NCBI GenBank assembly: GCA_040877445.1
Contig: JBBDNT010000105.1
Location: forward strand, 1 to 5,965
Origin: JBBDNT01 sp040877445
GTDB lineage: Bacteria; Planctomycetota; Planctomycetia; Planctomycetales; Planctomycetaceae
DNA length: 5,965 bases
Direction of reading: 5' to 3'
Below are positions 1-5,893 of the stretch, piece after piece (the first letter of the stretch is position 1; each line of letters starts with the position of its first letter). Under the pieces are notes generated by a model, which was not told where the DNA came from, ran no database searches, and was given only the letters and a program-made list of their open reading frames with translations. Made by a program: the position numbers and the translations under genes.

Positions 1-18
1 CTCCGCGGACACGCGCAT

Positions 19-86
19 CGAGCCGCGCCCGTCAGGAAGCGGTTTTTCGAACGCGACCCGCTTCGTCCGATCCCTCACGGTCGCGG
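19..86. repeat. Imperfect long hairpin, intergenic palindrome
   Basis: An outer pair of arms at 23-36 and 71-86 reads as approximate reverse complements (CCGCG-C/A-CCGT-C/G-AGG). An inner perfect 7-bp stem pairs gaagcgg (36-42) with ccgcttc (58-64) around a 15-nt loop. The right arm, tccctcacggtcgcgg, recurs exactly at 332-347, so this is a dispersed motif. It resembles the cgagccgcgaccgtgaggga-type intergenic palindromes I associate with planctomycete genomes; that link is from memory. It probably folds as RNA or serves as a REP-like site. No gene overlaps it convincingly. Confidence 0.5.
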
Positions 87-91
87 GGAAA

Positions 92-164
92 GGGGACAGG
101 TCCATTTTCCGCGGGCGAGTCAACCAAGTTCGTTGAGCACAATGCGGAAAATGGACCTGTCCCC
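92..164. repeat. Perfect 21-bp inverted repeat with 31-bp spacer
   Basis: The arm at 92-112 (begins ggggacaggtccattt) is the exact reverse complement of 144-164 (begins gcggaaaatggacctg). The spacer is 113-143. Pairing stops cleanly on both sides: a91 against g165 and g113 against t143 do not pair. Motifs of the form 'ggggacaggtcc' are ones I associate with short REP-like or IS200/Y1-transposase-linked repeats in many environmental bacteria; that association is recalled, not tested. No transposase is encoded in this window, so if mobile it would move in trans. Confidence 0.8.
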
Positions 165-172
165 GTGCTTCC

Positions 173-330
173 ATCATTCCCGCGCGCCTTCCCGTCATTC
201 CCGCGCAGGTGGGAATCCAGCAATCGCCAAGGCGGCTACCCATGTGAGCCCCGTCCGCGCATCCTCTGGATTCCCGCTTTCGCGGGAACGACGCGCGCCA
301 GCGCCTTCCCGTCATTCCCGCGCTGGGGAC
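173..330. repeat. REP-like hairpin cluster (cattcccgc family, both orientations)
   Basis: At least four copies or fragments of a cattcccgc motif lie here. Copy 194-220 folds with ATTCCC (197-202) against GGGAAT (211-216). Copy 266-293 is in the opposite orientation, with TTCCCGC (271-277) pairing GCGGGAA (282-288) around a 4-nt loop. Fragments lie at 173-193 and 303-330. A perfect 23-bp direct repeat links 184-206 with 301-323. The 20-bp core at 197-216 fits the ATTCCC-N8-GGGAAT pattern known as dRS3 in Neisseria; related hairpins occur widely in proteobacteria. Opposed copies resemble a bacterial interspersed mosaic element. The region lies downstream of the T2SF gene. Confidence 0.75.
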
Positions 331-449
331 TTCCCTCACGGTCGCGGCTCGATCCGCGGGCGTCGGCTACCGGTAGAATCAATCCCCGCCGCGGCCTGAA
401 TCCGCCCGAGGCGCCGGGGAGTCGATCTGCCCCGACCGATCGCCGCGCC

Positions 450-1493
450 TCATCTCCCCCCCATCGCCTGATTGAGCATCCCCAAATACCAGAACACCAC
501 GCTGAAGATCAAGAAGATGATGAACGCCGCCACCGCCAGCCACACGCCCCAGGCGAGCATCGCCGCGAGCATCGCCAGCGTGCGGCGGGCGTCTTCCTCG
601 AGATGCGGGCTGAGCCGGGCGAGCGTTTCCGGAATCGTCCCCGAAGTCTCCCCCACGTAGACCATTTCCAGGAATTCGCCCGGGAACAGGCCCGAGGCCG
701 CGAACGCCTCGTGCAGTTCGTCCCCGGCCGCGACCGCGCGGCAGATCGAGCGCGTCCCCGCGATGAACGAGCCGTTCCGCGTCGCTCGCAGGCTGACTTG
801 CAGGCACCGCTCGATCGGCATTCCGGTTTGCTGGGTCAGCGAGAACGCCCACGAGAACCGGGCCAGCGCGAACGCCCGCATGCACTTTCCCACCACCGGG
901 ACGCGCATCAGCACCGGGTCGAGAAACATCTTCCCCGACAGCGACCGCGACACCAGCAGGTAGCCGCCGATCAGCCCGAACAGCGATCCGAACGTCAGCG
1001 CGTACCACGTCAGGGCGCCGCGCGTCCCGATGAGGCCGAGGCCGAAGATGTCGAGCGGCTCCCCTCCCCGCGACTCGGCGATCCATCCCAGAATGTAGAT
1101 CACCCCGCCCACGACGAGGATCGCCAGCACGAGTTGAATGCACGGCCAGGCGATCATTCCCAGAAAAGTCCGCCGCAGCCGGATGTTGTTCTCGTAATGC
1201 TCGCCGAGCCGCTTGAGGATTTCCGGCAGCGCTCCGGTGTGCTCGCCCAGCGCGACCATTTCGACCAGCAGTTCGGGGAACGCCCGCCCTTGGGCGCGCA
1301 TCGCCTCGGAGACTTCGTTGCCCTGCGCGATCGCCTCGGAGACTTCCCCCAACGCCCGCCGGGCCACGGAATCGTGCGACTTGTTCGCGGCCAGTTCGAC
1401 CGCCTTGCGGATCCCGATCCCCGCCGTCAACGTCGCCGCCAACGACCGGCAAACCACCCCCAGCGCTTTCCACCCGATGCGGCGACCGATCAC
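450..1493 (-). CDS. Type II secretion F-domain (GspF/PilC-like) membrane protein
   Basis: Predicted 347-residue inner-membrane protein of the T2SF family. These proteins form the platform of type II secretion and type IV pilus machines and contact the assembly ATPase. Two T2SF repeats are visible: residues about 11-118 with the motif GEHTG (83-87), and about 203-328 with the matching GETSG (281-285). Membrane segments lie at roughly 114-137, 161-181 and 311-336, the usual three. It is slightly shorter than a canonical GspF (about 400 residues), with a short N-terminus. I chose the GTG at 1493 because AAAGGG lies 8 nt upstream and the first T2SF helix begins at once. An in-frame ATG at 1646 (398 residues) also has a GGAG 5 nt upstream, but would add an Arg-rich, non-family-like stretch. 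No GspE, pilin or secretin gene is nearby. The family call is firm; the machine it serves is unknown. A lone T2SF protein of this kind is, in my recollection, common in planctomycetes. Confidence 0.9.
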   Translation of the reverse strand: MIGRRIGWKALGVVCRSLAATLTAGIGIRKAVELAANKSHDSVARRALGEVSEAIAQGNEVSEAMRAQGRAFPELLVEMVALGEHTGALPEILKRLGEHYENNIRLRRTFLGMIAWPCIQLVLAILVVGGVIYILGWIAESRGGEPLDIFGLGLIGTRGALTWYALTFGSLFGLIGGYLLVSRSLSGKMFLDPVLMRVPVVGKCMRAFALARFSWAFSLTQQTGMPIERCLQVSLRATRNGSFIAGTRSICRAVAAGDELHEAFAASGLFPGEFLEMVYVGETSGTIPETLARLSPHLEEDARRTLAMLAAMLAWGVWLAVAAFIIFLIFSVVFWYLGMLNQAMGGR

Positions 1494-1519
1494 GCGGAGA
1501 ACCCTTTGGAATGAGCCAC
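1490..1519 (-). other. Possible 9-codon leader ORF coupled to the T2SF start
   Basis: A GTG at 1519 opens a 9-codon frame (VAHSKGFSA before initiator conversion) whose TGA at 1492-1490 overlaps the T2SF start codon as GTGA. A GGGAG lies 4 nt upstream (1524-1528). The arrangement is that of translational coupling, where ribosomes finishing the small frame restart on the next gene. The AAAGGG used by the T2SF gene lies inside this frame. Nine codons are too few for composition to tell anything, so chance is a serious alternative. Confidence 0.2.
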
Positions 1520-1698
1520 TGCGCTCCCTTCGATGCCGACGCCGACGTTTCGTGGCGCGCGGTCCGCATCGAACGCGACTGGAATTCGCGAACCGATTGA
1601 ATGGAAGGGATACGCGCGAAACGGCAAGACGAGCGCCCGGCACCATTCCTACTCCATCCGCGTTTCGAATTCCACTTCGAACCGCATCACTCGAAACG

Positions 1699-1908
1699 GC
1701 GGGGTGGCTGGGGCGCGTTGTCGGGTTGCGGGGAGGAACGAGATTCTTTGCGCAAAGCGCTTCGCACGCCGGGCGAGGTGCTGGCCCCAGTGATGTGGGA
1801 AGCGGGTGAGCAAGCGCTGGGGCCAGGACTCCGATCGTTCGTCGACTCGCCATGCGCAAGCGGAGCGTTCCGGTCGTGCCGATTCATAGAGCGCCCCAGC
1901 CACCCCGC
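1699..1908. repeat. 210-bp MITE-like element with perfect 18-bp terminal inverted repeats
   Basis: The left end gcggggtggctggggcgc (1699-1716) is matched exactly in reverse complement at 1891-1908. Inside is a second perfect 10-bp inverted repeat, ctggccccag (1781-1790) with ctggggccag (1817-1826), and the palindrome tttgcgcaaa (1747-1756). The element ends 3 bp from the stop codon of the AIPR gene and carries no credible gene. I see no clear target-site duplication. Its form is that of a non-autonomous miniature transposable element or a large palindromic intergenic repeat. The terminal stem could also help end AIPR transcription. Confidence 0.75.
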
Positions 1909-1911
1909 TAG

Positions 1912-3171
1912 TTAGCCGAGCTTTCCTTGCTTGGCGAGATACAGTTCCACATGCAGGTGACACTGGCGGTAGGCCGAGTCACGCTTACCAACCCACTCGG
2001 GCTTCTGGTTGTTGTTGCGATGCTCGTTCACGCACACCGTCACAAGATCGGGGAGACAGCGATTCAGAATCTCCTCATTGGGCACTCGCCAATCGAATCG
2101 AGACTTCTTGAGATCCCAGAGGACGTTGGCGCGGAACGAGGCGAGGATGGGATAGAGCCAGCCGTTGGGCAGACGATACTTGCTCTTCTCCCCGAGGAAG
2201 TAAAGATGCGCCTCGGCACTGGCAACGCGGCCCCTTTTCCCCTCGCCGAGCTTCATTCGACCAATCTGGAAGTTAGCCCGATCCTTGGCGAGAGGAGGCG
2301 CGTCCCGTCTGATCATGTCCGCGAGCTTCAAGATTTCTGGCAAACGCTGGATGACGAGCTTCGCTGGTGACGGATCGGACTCGAAATCTTCGGCGAACTC
2401 CTTCACCGCCCTCGACTGATGCGCGTAAAGGCCGTAGGGGTGCTCGTCTTTCGGATAGCGATCGAAGTTGAAGATCTCGATGAGCGCCAGGACTTCGGCA
2501 ATGTAAACATCACCGTCCGCACCCTCGTGATAGGCGATTGCGTCATGTCCAACCTGCCCGGCCATGACCTTCTTGATTTCGTCGAAGTGGCCGCGGAGAT
2601 TCTCCAGTGAAGGGTCTTGAACCTGCTTGGACCGGTTCAAGCCTTCGGCGATCTCCGCTACCATGTCGTGTGGGACACCTTGCAGGAGGTGGAGGCGAAC
2701 GAACGCTTCTTGGAGCGCCGCCAACTGATCGTCGTCCGCCGTCTCGACCGCCTCGCGAATAGCAGCGAACGTGTGGCCGCCGTTGACGATGCCCTGCTTT
2801 TGTTGATCGGTGAGGGTCAGAGTGAGCACTCCTGCGCCGCCTTTCTCACGCGCGTGCTCGACACTGTCAGCCAAGATGTAGATGCCCACATTCTTGAGGG
2901 CCATCTCCTCCGGCGATTCGCGCAAGGTGGCCAGGATTGCCTTTGGAACCGGTCCGCTCAGCACACCCTTAGCATTCCGCTTTGGAACGCGCGGGTTGAC
3001 TTTCATGAAGTCAGCAAGGCCCGGAGGCAAATCGGCGACGTTTGCGAAGCAGGTGCCGATTTTGGCGCCGTCGTAGCCCGGAATGGGCAGACTGCGAAAC
3101 TCTTCCGCCGGGATCGTAAAGGAACGGGAGAGTGACGTGGGCGCGGACGCGGAACTGGCACGAACGGTCAT
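1912..3171 (-). CDS. AIPR-family protein (abortive infection / phage resistance type)
   Basis: Predicted 419-residue soluble protein with the layout of the AIPR family (Pfam PF10592), described as abortive-infection phage-resistance proteins often found with restriction-modification genes. Family-like landmarks in order: KVNPR (residues about 57-61), a TLRESPEE...KNVGIYILAD block (about 82-102, the position of the family NNGI motif), IVNGGHT (128-134, the usual NGxQT site), and LNRSKQVQDPSLENL (about 178-192, the usual N-x-Q stretch). The NGG-H-T block also recalls the DGQHR motif of DndB-like proteins, a distant alternative. I see no signal peptide or membrane segment. The ATG at 3171 is chosen because GGAGG lies 5 nt upstream; a longer frame from 3252 has no such support. 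GC is lower than both neighbours (about 52-62% in four sampled 60-base lines against 72-75%), suggesting horizontal transfer. No methylase, nuclease or helicase partner is present. Biochemical activity is not established from sequence. Confidence 0.8.
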   Translation of the reverse strand: MTVRASSASAPTSLSRSFTIPAEEFRSLPIPGYDGAKIGTCFANVADLPPGLADFMKVNPRVPKRNAKGVLSGPVPKAILATLRESPEEMALKNVGIYILADSVEHAREKGGAGVLTLTLTDQQKQGIVNGGHTFAAIREAVETADDDQLAALQEAFVRLHLLQGVPHDMVAEIAEGLNRSKQVQDPSLENLRGHFDEIKKVMAGQVGHDAIAYHEGADGDVYIAEVLALIEIFNFDRYPKDEHPYGLYAHQSRAVKEFAEDFESDPSPAKLVIQRLPEILKLADMIRRDAPPLAKDRANFQIGRMKLGEGKRGRVASAEAHLYFLGEKSKYRLPNGWLYPILASFRANVLWDLKKSRFDWRVPNEEILNRCLPDLVTVCVNEHRNNNQKPEWVGKRDSAYRQCHLHVELYLAKQGKLG

Positions 3172-3176
3172 GACGA

Positions 3177-3181
3177 CCTCC
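3177..3181 (-). promoter_or_regulatory. Ribosome binding site of the AIPR gene
   Basis: On the minus strand GGAGG stands 5 nt before the ATG at 3171. It is a full match to the anti-Shine-Dalgarno core and decides the start of the AIPR gene against the upstream in-frame ATGs at 3252 and 3183. The ATG at 3183 directly abuts this site, so it is unlikely to initiate. The molybdenum hydroxylase gene shows no comparable site. Confidence 0.75.
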
Positions 3182-3275
3182 ATCGTTTTGAGCGAAAGGC
3201 ATCTGCCCGCCGCTCGGACCTTCCAGCGCCGGTCGGCTCGACTTCCGAGCACAGAAGACCGAAACTGGCGAGTGC

Positions 3276-3304
3276 AGCATAGGGACTCATCGGTAAAACG
3301 TCAA
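3276..3304 (-). promoter_or_regulatory. Sigma-70-type promoter of the AIPR gene
   Basis: Reading the minus strand, a -35 box TTGACG (3304-3299) and a -10 box TATGCT (3281-3276) are separated by exactly 17 bp. Five of six -35 bases and four of six -10 bases match the E. coli consensus. Transcription would begin near 3269, giving a leader of about 98 nt before the ATG at 3171. That leader contains a small perfect stem, GCTCG/CGAGC (3236-3240 with 3246-3250). No other gene start lies downstream on this strand before AIPR, so the gene appears independently transcribed. I see no operator-like dyad overlapping the boxes. Confidence 0.65.
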
Positions 3305-3411
3305 GCGGCGTAAGTCCGTCTAATCGCCGATCCGCCGCTCAGGCCACCCCGTTCGATGATCGCTCGCGAATGCGGGCCGGACGCGGGAATCCGCCTCGGT
3401 TGTCCGTCGCA

Positions 3412-3612
3412 GGGTGGCACGGCCGAAGGCGGTGTCGCGCAGCGACGAGAAGCCGCGCCATGCGATTTCCGCTTGTTTCGGCTTCCAGACGCCGTTCGAT
3501 TCGGCGACTCGGCGCGGCAGGCGCTCGGGTGGTTGCAAACTTCTCATCGAACGATGGCGCAGGGCGCCGGCGTCTTGTCGCTGAAGCGACCCGGCCTTCG
3601 GCCGGGCCACCC
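3412..3612. repeat. 201-bp MITE-like element with about 36-bp imperfect terminal inverted repeats
   Basis: The plus-strand arm 3412-3446 and the minus-strand arm 3612-3577 align at about 31 of 36 positions with one gap. Both read GGGTGGC, then a CGGCCGAAGGC hairpin, then TCGC..AGCGAC. Each arm is therefore itself a double hairpin, better preserved on the right side (stems at 3578-3589 and 3590-3606). A further stem ggcgc/gcgcc lies at 3556-3568. The right edge is 8 bp from the stop codon of the molybdenum hydroxylase gene. Open frames crossing it are products of high GC. No target-site duplication is evident. Confidence 0.7.
3578..3606 (-). terminator. Tandem hairpins downstream of the molybdenum hydroxylase gene
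   Basis: Starting about 15 nt past the stop codon on the minus strand, CCCGGCC/GGCCGGG forms a 7-bp stem with a 3-nt loop (3606-3590). It is followed at once by TCGCT/AGCGA with a 2-nt loop (3589-3578). Position and stability suit a transcription end, and the hairpins also form one arm of the inverted-repeat element. No run of U follows, so a classic intrinsic terminator is not demonstrated; protection of the 3' end is equally possible. Confidence 0.35.
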
Positions 3613-3620
3613 GCCCACTA

Positions 3621-5789
3621 CTATTGCATCGTCACCCCACCCGCCGCCATCGGCAGCGTGCGCAGCCGCACGCCGGTCGCCGCGAAAATCGCGTTGCCGA
3701 TCGCGGGGGCGATGCCGACGATCGGGGTTTCGCCCGCACCCGCTGACGGGAGATCCTTGCGGTCGAGGAGCACGACTTCCATTTCCGGCGTGTCGCGGAA
3801 GCGGGGGACGCGGTAGGTCGAGAAGCCCGCGTTGAGAATCTTGCCGTTCTCGAATTCGATCGCCTCGAACAGCGCGCCCCCCAGGCCCATCATCATGCAG
3901 CCTTCCACCTGGTTCTCGAGCTGATCGGGATTCACGACAGCGCCGCACTCGAAGGCGCTCGTCGCGCGGAGCACCTTCACGCGGCCTTGCGGATCGACCT
4001 CGACTTCGGCGCAGGTCGCGACGTACGAGCCTTTCTCCGTGCCGCCGCCGAGACCGATGCCGCGTGGCTTGCCGGGTTGCCCTTTTTCCCAGCCGAAGGC
4101 TTTCGCCGCCGCGACGAACACCGCCCGCAGGCGCTGGTCGCGGAGGTTCTTCAGGCGGAACTCGAGCGGGTCGATGCCGGCCGCGTGGGCGAGGTCGTCC
4201 ATGTGCGTCTCGCGGGCGAAGCAGTTGGCCGCCGAGGCGAGCCCGCGGTACGAGCCTTGCCTCAGCGGGGAGCGCGCGGAATGCGTCTCGACCACCTGGT
4301 TCGGCACATCGTAGGACATGCGGATGCCGGAGCCGCCGGAGTTGTAGTTGTGGAAGTCCCACGCGGTGAGCGTGCCGTCCTTCTTCGCGCCGCCGTTGAC
4401 GGTGATGACGCCGGCGGGGCGGAAGTAGGCCCAGGTGAATTCCTCTTCGCGGGTCCAAACGAGTTTGACCGGCCTCTTCGCGGCGCGGGAGATTCGCGCC
4501 GCCTCGACCGCCGCCTCGCCGGTGTGCTTGCCGCCGTATCCCGAGCCGGTGTCGGGGACGATCACCCGCACGTCGTCCTGCCCGATGCGGAAGGCGCTCG
4601 CCAGTTCTCCCCGCACGCGCGCGGGCTGTTGCGTGCCGGTCCAGACGGTGAGCTTCCCCTCCGTCCATTCGGCGACGGCGGCCCGCGGTTCGAGCGGGGC
4701 GTGGGCGATGTAGGCGATGGTGTAGGTCGCCTCGGACTTCACGTCGGCCTCGGCGAGACCGCGTTCGACCGAACCGCCGCGGGTCGCGCCGCCGCGTCCC
4801 CCGCCCCCTGCTCCGCCGGTGCGCTGCAGTTCGTCGAAGAGTTCCTTGTGCGAAATTTGCGGCGTCGCGCGCCATTTGGCCTTGATCTCCGCGAGCGCGC
4901 GTTCGGCTTCGAGTTCGGTCGGGGCGGCGACGCCCATGAAGTCGCCGTCGCGGACGACCGTCACGCCGGGAAGTTCTTGCGCGGCTTGCGTGTCGGCCGA
5001 GACGAGCGTCGCGCCGTACGACGGCGGGCGAAGCACCTTGCCGAAAAGCATACCATCGAGCCGCAGGTCGGCCGTGTGCTGATGCTTGCCGGTGACGACG
5101 TCGCGGCCGTTGACTTTCTTCAACGACTGCCCGGCGACTTTCCATTCGCGGGCCGGCGTGAGCGGCGGATTGCCTTGGATCGTGCGCGTGAGCCGTTGCC
5201 CCTGCGTCAGCTTGCCGTATTCGATCGCTTCGCCGGTGTCCGCGCGGGCGATCTGGCCGTCTGCTGCGGAAAGCTGCCCGCGATCGACCTTCCAGTGCGC
5301 GGCGGCGAGGTCGATGAGCGCCTCGCGGGCGGCGGCGCCGGCGGTGCGGAGACGCTGGGCGGTGTCGGGGGTCGAACGGCTCCCCGCGGTGCCGCCGTCG
5401 TCGGGGACGAGGTCGGTGTCGGCCATCACCATCTTGATCGACAGCGGATCGACGCGGAGTTCCTCGGCGATGGCTTGCGCGAGCGAGGTGCGAATGTTCT
5501 GGCCGACTTCGGTCTTGGAGGTGTAAACGGTGATCTCGCCGCTTTCGGCGACGTGCAGCCGCGCGGCGAGATCGGCTCCGCCGGCGGCGCCGCTTCTGCC
5601 GCGAGCGCCCCGACCGCCGCGCTGCTGCGCCTCGGCGGGGTCGAGGAGCATCAGCACGAGCAGTCCCCCGCCGAGCGTCTTGACGAAGTCGCGGCGATCG
5701 AAATCGAAGCGATATGCCGGTCCTTCGTCGAGTTCGTAGCGCTCGGGTTCGGTGAGGGGTGCGTAGTCGAAGGCGTCGTCGCGATTCAT
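3621..5789 (-). CDS. Tat-exported molybdenum hydroxylase large subunit (isoquinoline 1-oxidoreductase beta / xanthine dehydrogenase family)
   Basis: Predicted 722-residue catalytic subunit that binds the molybdenum-pterin cytosine dinucleotide cofactor and hydroxylates a heterocycle or oxidises an aldehyde; the substrate cannot be read from sequence. A twin-arginine signal DRRDFVKTLG (31-40) precedes a hydrophobic stretch to about residue 49 and a possible AEA cleavage site (52-54), so the folded enzyme is probably exported. Residues about 73-215 form the first cofactor-binding segment typical of IorB. About 225-310 is the aldehyde-oxidase a/b hammerhead. HAPLEP (363-368) and GSGYGGK (415-421) mark the cofactor domain. 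GAGE (684-687) supplies the expected catalytic glutamate, Glu687. Length agrees with IorB-like proteins (about 700-760). A Gly-rich stretch at 324-341 is probably a flexible loop. Electron transfer needs a 2Fe-2S subunit and usually a cytochrome c; neither is in the window. The ATG at 5789 is the only Met before the Tat motif; no clear Shine-Dalgarno precedes it. Confidence 0.92.
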   Translation of the reverse strand: MNRDDAFDYAPLTEPERYELDEGPAYRFDFDRRDFVKTLGGGLLVLMLLDPAEAQQRGGRGARGRSGAAGGADLAARLHVAESGEITVYTSKTEVGQNIRTSLAQAIAEELRVDPLSIKMVMADTDLVPDDGGTAGSRSTPDTAQRLRTAGAAAREALIDLAAAHWKVDRGQLSAADGQIARADTGEAIEYGKLTQGQRLTRTIQGNPPLTPAREWKVAGQSLKKVNGRDVVTGKHQHTADLRLDGMLFGKVLRPPSYGATLVSADTQAAQELPGVTVVRDGDFMGVAAPTELEAERALAEIKAKWRATPQISHKELFDELQRTGGAGGGGRGGATRGGSVERGLAEADVKSEATYTIAYIAHAPLEPRAAVAEWTEGKLTVWTGTQQPARVRGELASAFRIGQDDVRVIVPDTGSGYGGKHTGEAAVEAARISRAAKRPVKLVWTREEEFTWAYFRPAGVITVNGGAKKDGTLTAWDFHNYNSGGSGIRMSYDVPNQVVETHSARSPLRQGSYRGLASAANCFARETHMDDLAHAAGIDPLEFRLKNLRDQRLRAVFVAAAKAFGWEKGQPGKPRGIGLGGGTEKGSYVATCAEVEVDPQGRVKVLRATSAFECGAVVNPDQLENQVEGCMMMGLGGALFEAIEFENGKILNAGFSTYRVPRFRDTPEMEVVLLDRKDLPSAGAGETPIVGIAPAIGNAIFAATGVRLRTLPMAAGGVTMQ

Positions 5790-5865
5790 GGCAAGACTCG
5801 ATTCCGGGACATCCGCGGCGTCGATGGTTCTCCCGGCGCCGTCGAAACGCCGCTGACGAATCGCC

Positions 5866-5893
5866 AGTCTATTCCTCCGAGGGCGAAATGCAA
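5866..5893 (-). promoter_or_regulatory. Candidate promoter of the molybdenum hydroxylase gene
   Basis: On the minus strand TTGCAT (5893-5888) and TAGACT (5871-5866) are 16 bp apart: three of six and four of six matches to the sigma-70 consensus. It would give a leader of about 70 nt. The stretch 5790-5965 contains no gene on either strand that I can support, so this gene may head its own transcript, or the 2Fe-2S subunit may lie further upstream outside the window. The match is moderate and chance is possible. Confidence 0.3.

Noticed and set aside
173..330. CRISPR array
   Set aside because: The repeats are hairpin motifs in both orientations with unequal spacing and no uniform spacers; no cas gene is present.
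415..434. Intrinsic terminator of the T2SF gene (cgggg/ccccg stem)
   Set aside because: The stem is only 5 bp with a 10-nt loop and no U-run; in DNA this GC-rich it is not distinguishable from chance.
165..1514. 449-codon plus-strand open frame antisense to the T2SF gene
   Set aside because: Its product is Arg/Pro/His/Gln-rich with no recognisable fold, and it lies across a strongly family-matching minus-strand gene and the repeat stack. It is a high-GC shadow frame.
379..1569. 396-codon minus-strand frame overlapping the T2SF gene
   Set aside because: Same strand, shifted frame. The product is Gly/Arg-rich and repetitive, as expected of an alternate frame in GC-rich DNA.
1494..1859. N-terminal extension of the T2SF protein to an ATG at 1859
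   Set aside because: The added 122 residues would run through the 210-bp inverted-repeat element and an Arg-rich stretch, with no family similarity. The GTG at 1493 has a ribosome site and fits the domain start.
3172..3252. Longer AIPR protein starting at 3252
   Set aside because: No ribosome site precedes it, and the GGAGG 5 nt before the ATG at 3171 is far better. The extra 27 residues look like untranslated leader.
3320..3610. 96-codon minus-strand frame (starts GTG, MARPKAG...) as a small gene
   Set aside because: Two thirds of it lie in the 201-bp inverted-repeat element, and its first codons are the terminal hairpin. It has no good ribosome site. A conserved intergenic repeat read in frame explains it.
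3544..5145. 533-codon minus-strand frame inside the molybdenum hydroxylase gene
   Set aside because: Arg-rich shifted-frame shadow of a gene with clear cofactor motifs.
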